Assembly: GCF_030014955.1 (NCBI RefSeq)
Contig: NZ_JAGRPV010000001.1
Span: 496,001 to 560,000, forward strand
DNA length: 64,000 nucleotides
DNA from: Cohnella hashimotonis
Lineage (GTDB): Bacteria; Bacillota; Bacilli; Paenibacillales; Paenibacillaceae
Direction: 5' to 3'
The first letter of the stretch is position 1; each line of letters opens with the position of its first letter. The position numbers were made by a program, and so were the translations under genes. This document shows positions 52,984 to 60,756 of this stretch, in pieces. The notes under the pieces were generated by a model that saw nothing but the letters and a program-made list of their open reading frames with translations, ran no database searches and was not told where the DNA came from.

Positions 52984-54291
52984 ATGTCCGTGTCGTCCAA
53001 TCGAAAGAACGTTAACGCAGCGCGCGTCGAAATATCGGGCTTGCCCCGCAAGAAGGGCGCGCTGCAAGCCAGGGTCCTTCCGCCGGAGCGGGAATCCGAC
53101 CGGCACGAGGGGCACGAGGGGCCATCCTACCGTTGGCTCACTTCGGATGCCAAGGACGGGATTTATACGCCCATAGCCGGCGCGTACTACGATGTTCTGC
53201 CGCTCTCCGCGGCCGCAGTCGGCCGATATGTCTGTTGCGAGGCTGCGCTTGTTAGCGGAGATGAGCGTCTCGTCTTGGCCAGCGACACGATCGGACCCAT
53301 TGCCGATGCGGAAGGAAATCCGAATACGGATTGGCTGCATGACGCCCGATATGGCATCTCGCACCATTTACTGGCGGAGTTCATGAACCGGGTGGCGCCG
53401 AACGACGGCGAGAAATGGCAGGACGTGGAGAGCTGGAACGAGGTGATCGACGGCTTCGACGTCGATCGTTATGTGGAGCAGGTCGTAGAGAGCGGAGCCG
53501 GCTTTGTCATCCTGACCCTCGGCCAGAACAGCGGCTACTTGCTCTCGCCCAACGCAACCTACGATCGCATCGCCGGCCTGCAGCCCGGCGAACGCGCCTC
53601 GATACGCGATCTGCCGCTTGAGATCGCCGACGCCCTGGCGCCTCACGGCATTAAGCTGATCCTATATGTGCCGGCCAATCCGCCGAGCAAGGCGCATCTG
53701 GAAGAAGGGGATAACGCGATCAACCGGGCATTCGGTTATCCGGTGGAGGTCGCGCCCTCCCAGGAGACGCAGGCCAAGTGGCAGGCGGTCATCCGCGAAT
53801 GGTCGGACCGGTACGGGGAAAAGCTGGCGGGCTGGTGGTTCGACGGCATGTGGTTCCAGGAGGCATACGACGATCTGGCGCAGCCATACAACTGGTACAG
53901 TCTGGCCGGCGCCGCAAAGTCGGGCAACCCGTCGCGCATCGTGGCCTTTAACGGCGGCATCTTCCGAGACCGGCTCGTCAATTCGCCGCTGGAGGACTAT
54001 ACGGCGGGAGAGACCAACGAGATCGGTCCATTGCCTCCGATCGGGCGCTGGGCGGACGAACGGGAAGGCGTTCAGTGGTTCCATTGGACGTTCCTGGGGC
54101 GGTTCGTCACGGATCTGGCGGGCTGGGGCAATACGGGACTGAACTGGCCGACCGGCGAGTTGGCGGATTGGGTCAAGTCCGCCATCGAACTGCAGGGGGT
54201 CATCGCGTTGGACGTTCACGTCAACCGGTTCGGCCGTCTCGATCCGCAGCAACTGGAGCAACTGCAAGCCATTAAGCAAGCTATCCGCTAA
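52984..54291 (+). CDS. Cytoplasmic GH29-like (alpha-L-fucosidase superfamily) hydrolase
   Basis: 435 residues. The first ~110 residues form an Ig-like sandwich (SYRWLTSDAKDGIYTPIAGAYYDVLPLSAAAVGRYVCCE). The rest is a TIM barrel related to GH29: NTDWLHDARYGISHHLL, YVEQVVESGAGFVILTLGQNSGY, LPLEIADALAPHGIKLILYVP, and KLAGWWFDGMW with Asp287 at the position of the GH29 nucleophile. The conserved KHHDGF motif of true fucosidases is replaced by LGQNSGY, so substrate is unlikely to be ordinary alpha-L-fucoside. No signal peptide: an intracellular enzyme for the imported sugar. Start ATG 52984 after GAGGGAG. The downstream gene encodes a secreted relative. Confidence 0.75.
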   Translation: MSVSSNRKNVNAARVEISGLPRKKGALQARVLPPERESDRHEGHEGPSYRWLTSDAKDGIYTPIAGAYYDVLPLSAAAVGRYVCCEAALVSGDERLVLASDTIGPIADAEGNPNTDWLHDARYGISHHLLAEFMNRVAPNDGEKWQDVESWNEVIDGFDVDRYVEQVVESGAGFVILTLGQNSGYLLSPNATYDRIAGLQPGERASIRDLPLEIADALAPHGIKLILYVPANPPSKAHLEEGDNAINRAFGYPVEVAPSQETQAKWQAVIREWSDRYGEKLAGWWFDGMWFQEAYDDLAQPYNWYSLAGAAKSGNPSRIVAFNGGIFRDRLVNSPLEDYTAGETNEIGPLPPIGRWADEREGVQWFHWTFLGRFVTDLAGWGNTGLNWPTGELADWVKSAIELQGVIALDVHVNRFGRLDPQQLEQLQAIKQAIR

Positions 54292-54305
54292 GGGGGGGTT
54301 CAAGC

Positions 54306-56552
54306 ATGACGACGCGTCAAAGACCGTTTAGACGTTCTAATCGTACGTACTCGCTGGTTCTGGCTTTACTGGTTGTTCTGGCACTCATCCCGCCTCACCG
54401 CGCGCAGGCCCAGACGTACAATGCCAACACGGATTGGTTCATGCAGGGGAAATTCGGGCTGTTCGTTCAGTGGCTGTACGGCGGCGGGGATATTACGGGC
54501 GATTGGAACACGCTGGTCAACAACTTTGACGTCGATTATTTTGCGAAGCAAGTGAGCGAGACCGGGGCGAAGTACGTCATTTTTACGCTCGGGCAGAACA
54601 GCGGTTACTTCGCTTCGCCCAATGCGACTTATGACAGTCTTGTCGGGCGCACTGCTTCTACATCAAAGATGTCGACGCGGGATTTGCCGGAAGACCTGTA
54701 CGACGCGCTGAATCCTTACGGCATCAAGCTGATGCTTTACTTGCCCGCCCGCTCGCCTTCGGACGACCCGGACGCGGTCGCGGCGCTCGGCGATCCGACG
54801 CCGATCTACGACCATCTGGCGCCGCAAGCCTTCCAGGCCAAGTGGGAGAGCGTCGTTCAGGAATGGTCGGACCGTTACGGCGCGAAGGTGGCGGGCTGGT
54901 GGTTCGACGGGACTTACAATAACGGCGCCATGTACGGCAAACCGGATATTTCGCAAGCCTATACGGATTACACCGCCGCGCACAACTTTCAGACCTTTGC
55001 AGCCGCCGCCAAGCACGGCAATGCCGATGCGATCGTCTCCTTCGATCCGGGTCTGTCGGTAGAAGCGCCGATGACCACGCATGCGGATTATATTACAGGC
55101 GAGCAAAACCTGCTCCAATACGTGCCTTCCCAATACAACGCGGCGCCTTATTCCAGATGGATCGGCGGGGTCCAGTGGAGCGAGACGGCCTATCAGGGCT
55201 ACGATTGGGCGCGCAACGGCTTCAAGTATTCGACGCTGGATTTAACCAACTATTTTTCGACGGTGACCAATCAGAGCGGCGTCATCTCCATCGGACCGAA
55301 CGTGAGCAAGGAAGGTCATATCAATTCTCCGCAATATGCGCAGCTGGTCAACATGCATAACGCGATCGCGGGCGTAGGGCCAGGCGTGACCGTTGTCGAA
55401 GACAACGACGCCGGCATCTCCTATTCCGGAACCTGGCTGACCAGCGTGCCGTCGGGGACGGGATATTCGGGGAACAACGGTCACTTTACGACGACCGCGG
55501 GCAGCTACTCGGAATATACGTTTAACGGCACCAACGTGGTCTGGTCCGGCGTCAAAGGTCCCGATCACGGCACGGCGGACGTGTATATCGACGGCGCGCT
55601 GGACAATTCGGTCGATTTGTACGCGGCCCATCGCTTCGTCAATACGGAGATTTACTCCAAGGTGGGTCTGACAAACGGCCCGCATACGATCAAGATCGTC
55701 GCTCGGAGCGACAAAAACAGCGCTTCGACGGGCACCTACGTAGAAGTGGATCGCTTCAATATTACGACGGGGACGCCGACGGTCATCGACGATACGGCCA
55801 GCGGGTTTACCTACGCCGGCACGTGGCTGACCAGCGTACCTTCGGGAACCGGTTATTGGAACAATACGGGCCATTTCTCGACGACAAGCGGAAGCTACGC
55901 GCAATATGTGTTTAACGGCGCCAGCATCGAATGGTACGGCGCCATCGGTCCGGATCACGGCAAAGCCGACGTGTATATCGACGGCACGCTCGATCAGACC
56001 GTCGATCTCTACAATGCCAACCGGTATATCGATGATCAAATTTACGTTAAACGCGGGCTCTCGAACGGGTCGCATACGATCCAGATCGTCGCACGCAGCG
56101 ACAAGAACGCGGCTTCGACCGACTATTACGTGGAAGTCGATCGGCTGAACAGCTCGAAGGGCACGCCGATCGTCACCTGGGACGACAGCAACTCGCAGCT
56201 GGCTTATTCCGGTACGTGGAGCACAGGGATCTCGACCGGCACCGGCTATTATCGCGATACCGGCCATCACACGACGGCAGCCGGCGCGTATATGCAGGCC
56301 AGCTTCACGGGAACGAGCGTGGAATGGCGCGGCAAGACGGACGCCGACCACGGGATGGCCGACGTGTATATCGACGGCGTGCTGGACCAGACGGTCGATC
56401 TGTACAGCGAAGAACGCTTCACCGACGTGGCCGTCTACCGCAAGCAAGGCCTGACGACCGGCACGCATACGATCAAAGTGGTGGCCAAGAACAGTAAAAA
56501 CGTGAGATCGACGAATTATTATGTAGAAGTGGATGCCTTGTCGTTCCAGTAG
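54306..56552 (+). CDS. Secreted GH29-like hydrolase with three C-terminal sandwich repeats
   Basis: 748 residues. A Sec signal peptide is evident (TYSLVLALLVVLALIPPHRAQA, cleavage near residue 36). The catalytic barrel (about 37-355) opens with DWFMQGKFGLFVQWLYGGG, the GH29 'FGIFIHW' position, and has WWFDGTYNN with Asp201 as candidate nucleophile. As in the neighbour, the KHHDGF motif is replaced by LGQNSGYF. Three ~130-residue repeats follow (about 360-490, 491-620, 621-748), each with SGTWLTSVPSGTGY-like and ADVYIDGxLD-VDLY motifs, resembling carbohydrate-binding sandwich modules. It probably attacks a polymer or glycoconjugate outside the cell, and the cytoplasmic paralogue finishes the imported product. 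Confidence 0.78.
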   Translation: MTTRQRPFRRSNRTYSLVLALLVVLALIPPHRAQAQTYNANTDWFMQGKFGLFVQWLYGGGDITGDWNTLVNNFDVDYFAKQVSETGAKYVIFTLGQNSGYFASPNATYDSLVGRTASTSKMSTRDLPEDLYDALNPYGIKLMLYLPARSPSDDPDAVAALGDPTPIYDHLAPQAFQAKWESVVQEWSDRYGAKVAGWWFDGTYNNGAMYGKPDISQAYTDYTAAHNFQTFAAAAKHGNADAIVSFDPGLSVEAPMTTHADYITGEQNLLQYVPSQYNAAPYSRWIGGVQWSETAYQGYDWARNGFKYSTLDLTNYFSTVTNQSGVISIGPNVSKEGHINSPQYAQLVNMHNAIAGVGPGVTVVEDNDAGISYSGTWLTSVPSGTGYSGNNGHFTTTAGSYSEYTFNGTNVVWSGVKGPDHGTADVYIDGALDNSVDLYAAHRFVNTEIYSKVGLTNGPHTIKIVARSDKNSASTGTYVEVDRFNITTGTPTVIDDTASGFTYAGTWLTSVPSGTGYWNNTGHFSTTSGSYAQYVFNGASIEWYGAIGPDHGKADVYIDGTLDQTVDLYNANRYIDDQIYVKRGLSNGSHTIQIVARSDKNAASTDYYVEVDRLNSSKGTPIVTWDDSNSQLAYSGTWSTGISTGTGYYRDTGHHTTAAGAYMQASFTGTSVEWRGKTDADHGMADVYIDGVLDQTVDLYSEERFTDVAVYRKQGLTTGTHTIKVVAKNSKNVRSTNYYVEVDALSFQ

Positions 56553-56572
56553 ACAGAAGAAGCCAGTAATTA

Positions 56573-56613
56573 CAGCCCTTGGCAGCTCCGAATGGAGCGA
56601 CCAAGGGCTGTTT
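56573..56613 (+). terminator. Hairpin terminator after the GH29-like genes
   Basis: CAGCCCTTGG (56573-56582) pairs perfectly with CCAAGGGCTG (56601-56610), with an inner GCTCC-GAAT-GGAGC stem, then TTTG. The T tract is short, so termination may be partial. Confidence 0.65.
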
Positions 56614-56758
56614 GCGGCGCGGTTGCTTCAAATCGGCGTGCAGGCGGGGGATGGGCGCGGTGACGATGCAGGGGCAGGTGGCGGTGTAGGTGCAGGGGGT
56701 GGGGAATGGCGCGGTGACGATGCAGGGGCAGGTGACGATGCAGGGGCAGGCGATAAAA

Positions 56759-56940
56759 GTGCAAGTGCGAGTAAAGTGCAAGTGCGAGTAAAGTGCAAGT
56801 GCGAGTAAAGTGCAAGTGCGAGTAAAGTGCAAGTGCGAGTAAAGTGCAAGTGCGAGTAAAGTGCAAGTGCGAGTAAAGTGCATGTGCGAGTAAAGTGCAT
56901 GTGCGAGTAAAGTGCAGGTGTGAGTAAAGTGCGGGTGTGC
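56759..56940. repeat. 17-bp tandem repeat, ten units
   Basis: GTGCAAGTGCGAGTAAA recurs every 17 bp from 56759 (56759, 56776, 56793, 56810, 56827, 56844, 56861, then variants at 56878, 56895, 56912 and a partial at 56929). Upstream, 56654-56750 holds purine-rich direct repeats built on GCGCGGTGACGATGCAGGGG. Apparent frames on the minus strand (CTLLALALYSHLHFTR repeats) reflect the array and lack ribosome sites. No gene is supported in 56614-57140. Confidence 0.95.
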
Positions 56941-56985
56941 AGGTTCAGGTACAGGTGACGGTGCAAGCGGAAGTCTGGCGGCAAT

Positions 56986-57160
56986 ACCTGCAAAAGTGCA
57001 TCTATTTTCGCCCAAACGCCCCGGTATGCGTCCGATACCTGCAAAAATGCAGTTATTTCCGCTCGCTTGGCGCCAAACGAGCTCAGCCGGAGAAAATAAC
57101 TGCACATTCGCAGGTATTTTCTCGGACTCCGTTTCCCTCCCATGATTAACTGCATATTTG
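56986..57160. repeat. Palindromic quartet of the dispersed core, split by the IS element (locus C)
   Basis: Cores in the order forward (56986-57012, ACCTGCAAAAGTGCATCTAT), forward (57037-57065, ACCTGCAAAAATGCAGTTAT), reverse (57089-57120) and reverse (57144-57160, ATTAACTGCATATTTG). The fourth core continues beyond the insertion sequence at 58723 (CATCTATC). The layout matches loci A and B. Confidence 0.7.
57153..57160. repeat. Left 8-bp target duplication of the IS66-family element
   Basis: CATATTTG directly precedes the left inverted repeat, and the same 8 bp follow the right inverted repeat at 58715-58722. Eight base pairs is the duplication size known for IS66-family transposition. Confidence 0.9.
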
Positions 57161-58714
57161 GTTACTACTTAGGTCAACCGAAAGTAAAAGTGCCGCGGAG
57201 TGCGGCTGAAAGGGAGGAGAGTACAGGGAGTTGTTGCTTGAGAAGCGTGGAAATGAAGCCGCGTACGCGCGCAAAAACCTTTGCACCTTGCTCTGTGCGA
57301 AAGCAGCCTGAAACCTTATCTTTAACTTTCACCATGCGAATATCGCGTTCGGCTTGGTTATTGTCAAAGGGCGCCTTGGCATCATAAAGAAAGCGGAGAA
57401 TGGCGTCCTTGTAACTCAGGAACCGCTGTCCCAAATTCGCCGCTTTGCTTTTCGTTTTTCGGCCTCTCGGGCCGGTTTTGGGGCGAACGGGGTCTTTAGA
57501 CCATTCCAGTTCACCTTGTTTTAGAATTTCGTCGTACTGTTGCTGCATCTGCTGGATGTGTTCCTGTCTCAAAGGCTCACCTCGTTTTCGGTGGTCCGAA
57601 GCTGTCTTCCAGCTTTCCTGCAGCAACGTTTTCATCCGCGTCGACCAGGTATGCTTGTCATGCTCGCTTATCCCCTGGCATTCACGAAGCAGATGGGCGC
57701 AGCAGAGCGAGTGGGAGAAGGAGAATTCATCTTTAAAGTAAGCGCCGTAGCTGTCATGCATCACCGTTCCCGTGTAAGTAGACAAGATTTCTCCTGCTTT
57801 CATGCCCACACTTCCGCGGCTGGGATGAACGGTAAATAGCGTGTAATCGGCAGTGGAGGCAGTATGTAGCCAGTGCTCGTGATCTTGGACACGAAGGCCC
57901 GTTTCGTCGCAATGCAGATGGTCGCTTTTCAGCAGCGCCTCGCGCGCATGTTGCTCAGCCGGTGCTAGTCGGTGATGCATGACTTTAAGGTACGACAAGA
58001 GTGTGGCATCGCTCGGACGGTAACGGGTTAAATCGGCAAAGAGCTGCCCAATACGCGCAAGCGGAATCATTTGAAACGCGCTCAAATACGCAGTCCAGGC
58101 TGCAAACCCGTCGCCGTATTGTGTGGCAGCATTCACGCCCTCAGGAAATAGGGCGCGCTGCGTACACCTGCAATGCGGACAACGCTTTTTCTCTGAGCGA
58201 TACTCGGTGACCACTACGCGTGGCGCAGGCAGGTCAAAAACCTGACGTCTCTCGTAGTCCAAAGGCGGCACGGCTTCGAGCGACGCCTGACAAGCGCCAC
58301 AGACGGATAGGGTTTGATGAACGACGTGATCCGGCGCTTCAGAAAATAGCAGCGTATGTCCGTCATGGCCCTTTGGCGCTCCCTTTTTTCCGCCGGGTTG
58401 CCGCGAGTTGGTCGGTTTGCGGAAACCATCACTTGAAGGCGGTTTGCTGCTATTGCGGGAGTTTTGGCCAAGCTGACGTTCGAGGTCTTTGATTCGGTTT
58501 TCAAGCTTCTCAATTTTAGCGGTATACTGCTCGATTGTAGCGGTAAACTGATCGACCAGCGATGTAATGAACGCCTCGATGGTCTCAGGATCGCTATGGC
58601 TGATCTGCTTGATGAGTTTCTTATCTATCATTCGGTTACCCCGTTTCTGAACGTATAGGTATAATCTTTTACACCTATATCCAGAAAACTAAAAGGGTGG
58701 ACCTAAGTAGTAAC
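57161..58714 (-). mobile_element. IS66-family insertion sequence, single-gene (ISBst12-like) type, 1554 bp
   Basis: The ends are inverted repeats GTTACTACTTAGGTCAACC (57161-57179) and, read on the minus strand from 58714, GTTACTACTTAGGTCCACC (one mismatch). They are flanked by an 8-bp duplication CATATTTG on both sides. The element carries only the TnpC-type transposase, without tnpA/tnpB, as in the ISBst12 subgroup. Complete ends, the perfect duplication and the intact open frame suggest a recent and possibly still active insertion. It landed inside the fourth core of a dispersed palindromic repeat. Confidence 0.93.
57174..58631 (-). CDS. IS66-family transposase (TnpC)
   Basis: 485 residues, intact. 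The N-terminal coiled coil with a QLGQNSRNSSKPPSSDGF motif is the family hallmark, followed by the zinc-binding segment CPHCRCTQRALFPEGV. The DDE catalytic core contains the first Asp in HLHCDETGLRV, the second in MHDSYGAYF, and the Glu in NNQAERDIRMVKVKDKVSGCFRT. It cuts and joins the element ends. The stop codon lies inside the left inverted repeat. Confidence 0.95.
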   Translation of the reverse strand: MIDKKLIKQISHSDPETIEAFITSLVDQFTATIEQYTAKIEKLENRIKDLERQLGQNSRNSSKPPSSDGFRKPTNSRQPGGKKGAPKGHDGHTLLFSEAPDHVVHQTLSVCGACQASLEAVPPLDYERRQVFDLPAPRVVVTEYRSEKKRCPHCRCTQRALFPEGVNAATQYGDGFAAWTAYLSAFQMIPLARIGQLFADLTRYRPSDATLLSYLKVMHHRLAPAEQHAREALLKSDHLHCDETGLRVQDHEHWLHTASTADYTLFTVHPSRGSVGMKAGEILSTYTGTVMHDSYGAYFKDEFSFSHSLCCAHLLRECQGISEHDKHTWSTRMKTLLQESWKTASDHRKRGEPLRQEHIQQMQQQYDEILKQGELEWSKDPVRPKTGPRGRKTKSKAANLGQRFLSYKDAILRFLYDAKAPFDNNQAERDIRMVKVKDKVSGCFRTEQGAKVFARVRGFISTLLKQQLPVLSSLSAALRGTFTFG

Positions 58715-58722
58715 CATATTTG
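58715..58722. repeat. Right 8-bp target duplication of the IS66-family element
   Basis: CATATTTG, identical to 57153-57160, directly after the right inverted repeat. Confidence 0.9.
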
Positions 58723-58776
58723 CATCTATCTTGCGCGGCCCGCCATCGCAACCCTAGCAAAAACGGCTTATTGCGG

Positions 58777-59751
58777 CTATTCTCCGTTGCCCGTCCCAAC
58801 GCCACCCGCCCCAACGCTGCGGATCCCATCGCCGCCCGCCCCGACTGCCGCCGCTTCGCGAAGCTCCTGCACGTCCTGCATCGGCGGCCGTCCGTACAGG
58901 CGGGCGTACTCCCGGCTGAATTGAGACGGGCTCTCGTAGCCTACGCGAAAAGCCGCCTCGGCCGCCGGCAAGGCTTCCGACAGCATCAGGCGCTTCGCTT
59001 CCTGCAGACGCACCGTCTTCTGATATTGCAGCGGGCTCATGGCTGTGACGCGCTTGAAGTGCTTGTGGAACGCCGACACGCTCATGTTGACGGCGTCCGC
59101 CAGCTCTTCGACGCGAATCGGACGCTCGTATTGCCGGTTGATCAATCGGACAGACTGGGCGATGAGATGCGATTGGCTGCCGACCGTCGCGAACGAGCGA
59201 AGGAGCGGTCCTTGTTCACCTTGGAGCAGGCGGTACACCATCTCGCGGATGACGAGGGGAGCGAGCGCCGGGATGTCCTCCGGCGCATCGAGCAGCTCGA
59301 TCAGCCGACAGGCGGCTTCGAGCAGGGCGGGGGACATGCGGCTCACGGTAATGCCGCGGACCGGCTCCGAAGAGACGAGCTCGGGACGCCGGATCTCGCC
59401 GGCGACGTCCAGAATGACATCGGCATCGAAGCACAGCTTCAGGCTTAAATAGGGAATCTCGGGCGAAGCCTCGACGATTTTGCCGAAGATCGGCAGCTCG
59501 ACGGAAGTCACCAGGTAGGTCATCGGGTCGTAAGTATAGGTACCGTCCGCCACGGCAGCCGTTTTGGCGCCCTGCGCCACGATGCAGATCGAGGGCTTGT
59601 AGACGGACTCCAGCGGTTCGGACGTTCTAATAGCGTGCAGCAGCGTTAAATCCGGTATGGCAGTTCGATGCGTGCCGCTTCTCGGAGCATGGCGCAGAAT
59701 GGCGTTCGCCAATCGCTGACTGGCCTGCTTCAGGCGCGAAGTTTCATTCAT
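58777..59751 (-). CDS. AraC-family transcriptional regulator with AraC_N-type domain
   Basis: 324 residues from ATG 59751 (GGAAGGAG upstream on the minus strand); the frame runs on to 59820, but without a ribosome site. The N-terminal cupin-like effector domain (about 25-185: LTLLHAIRTSEPLESVYKPSICIVAQGAK, LPIFGKIVEASPEIPYLSLKL) is the AraC_N type (PF06719) found in YqhC-like regulators. The C-terminal helix-turn-helix pair is RVEELADAVNMSVSAFHKHFKRVTAMSPLQYQ and AAFRVGYESPSQFSREYARLYG. A Gly-rich ~25-residue tail is unusual. It is divergent from an SDR gene, a frequent pairing in which the regulator controls the oxidoreductase. Confidence 0.92.
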   Translation of the reverse strand: MNETSRLKQASQRLANAILRHAPRSGTHRTAIPDLTLLHAIRTSEPLESVYKPSICIVAQGAKTAAVADGTYTYDPMTYLVTSVELPIFGKIVEASPEIPYLSLKLCFDADVILDVAGEIRRPELVSSEPVRGITVSRMSPALLEAACRLIELLDAPEDIPALAPLVIREMVYRLLQGEQGPLLRSFATVGSQSHLIAQSVRLINRQYERPIRVEELADAVNMSVSAFHKHFKRVTAMSPLQYQKTVRLQEAKRLMLSEALPAAEAAFRVGYESPSQFSREYARLYGRPPMQDVQELREAAAVGAGGDGIRSVGAGGVGTGNGE

Positions 59752-59928
59752 CGGTCGACGTCTCCTTCCCGCGCGCTTCACGTTTTTTTTATCATACCCG
59801 GTCCGAAGAGAAATAGGCAAGGATCGAATACATCTGTTCTACCCGGCGGCGGTCAACCTTTTCTATAATGAGTTCATCAGGTCGGACGCGGACAGCGGCG
59901 ACCGTTCAACCAAAAGGAGAGATTCGAT

Positions 59929-60666
59929 ATGGAATTGCAGGGAAAAGTCGCGATCGTCACAGGGGCTTCGAGAGGAATCGGGCGGCAGATCGCCATCCAA
60001 CTGGCAGGCTCCGGCGCGAAGGTGATCGTCAATTATGCTTCGAATCCGGGCAAGGCGGACGAAGTCGTAGCGACGATCAAGCAAGCCGGCGGCGAAGCGT
60101 TCGCCATCGGCGCCGACGTTAGCAAAGTAAGCGACGTCGAAGCGCTGTTCGAGCAGACGCTCGGGCAATACGGCCGCGTTGACATCGTCGTCAACAATGC
60201 CGGCATCATGGATAACGCGGCGATCGCGGAAGTGACGGAGGCGGCGTTCGACCGTCAATTCGCCATCAACGTAAAAGGAACATACTTCGCTTGCCAGCAA
60301 GCGATGAAGCATATGTCGCCGGGCGGATCGATCATCAACTTCTCGACCTCCGTAGCGGGCGCGATGCTGCCGACGTACAGCGTCTATGCGGCGACCAAGG
60401 GCGCCGTCGAGCAATTGACCCGCCAACTGGCCAAGGAATTCGGTCCCAAGGACATCACGATCAACTGCATCGCGCCGGGACAGGTGTCGACCGAACTGTT
60501 TCTCACCGGGAAGTCGGAAGAGCTGGTCGAATCGTTCCGTCGGATGAACGCCTTCGGACGCCTGGGAGAGCCGGAGGACATCGCGAACGCGGTGGAGCTG
60601 CTCGTGGGAGGCAAAGGCCGCTGGATCACCGGGCAAACCCTTCGCGTGAACGGCGGCTTCAATTGA
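59929..60666 (+). CDS. Short-chain dehydrogenase/reductase (FabG-like)
   Basis: 245 residues, classical SDR. The cofactor motif is TGASRGIG near residues 11-18, followed by NNAG, and the catalytic triad Ser...Tyr153-x3-Lys157 in SVYAATKG. The C-terminal RWITGQTLRVNGGFN is the common ending of 3-oxoacyl-ACP reductase-like SDRs. It reduces or oxidises a carbonyl substrate with NAD(P). Probably regulated by the divergent AraC protein and not a fatty-acid synthesis enzyme. Start ATG 59929 after AAAAGGAGAG; a TATAAT -10 box lies at 59864-59869, with no clear -35 box. Confidence 0.9.
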   Translation: MELQGKVAIVTGASRGIGRQIAIQLAGSGAKVIVNYASNPGKADEVVATIKQAGGEAFAIGADVSKVSDVEALFEQTLGQYGRVDIVVNNAGIMDNAAIAEVTEAAFDRQFAINVKGTYFACQQAMKHMSPGGSIINFSTSVAGAMLPTYSVYAATKGAVEQLTRQLAKEFGPKDITINCIAPGQVSTELFLTGKSEELVESFRRMNAFGRLGEPEDIANAVELLVGGKGRWITGQTLRVNGGFN

Positions 60667-60756
60667 TTTTCCGGTAAAATTCGTTTACCCGCAGGCAAGC
60701 GTGAAGTATGCTTACAGCATAATCGCGTATTTTGTCGAACGAAGAGGCGGGGTCGG

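Noticed and set aside
52984..56552. Plain annotation as alpha-L-fucosidases
   Set aside because: The fold and nucleophile position fit GH29, but the KHHDGF motif is replaced in both proteins, so fucosidase activity is not claimed.
56570..57155. Minus-strand frames of 98-210 codons over the 17-bp array
   Set aside because: Low-complexity translation of the repeat in shifted frames, overlapping a terminator and the quartet repeat.
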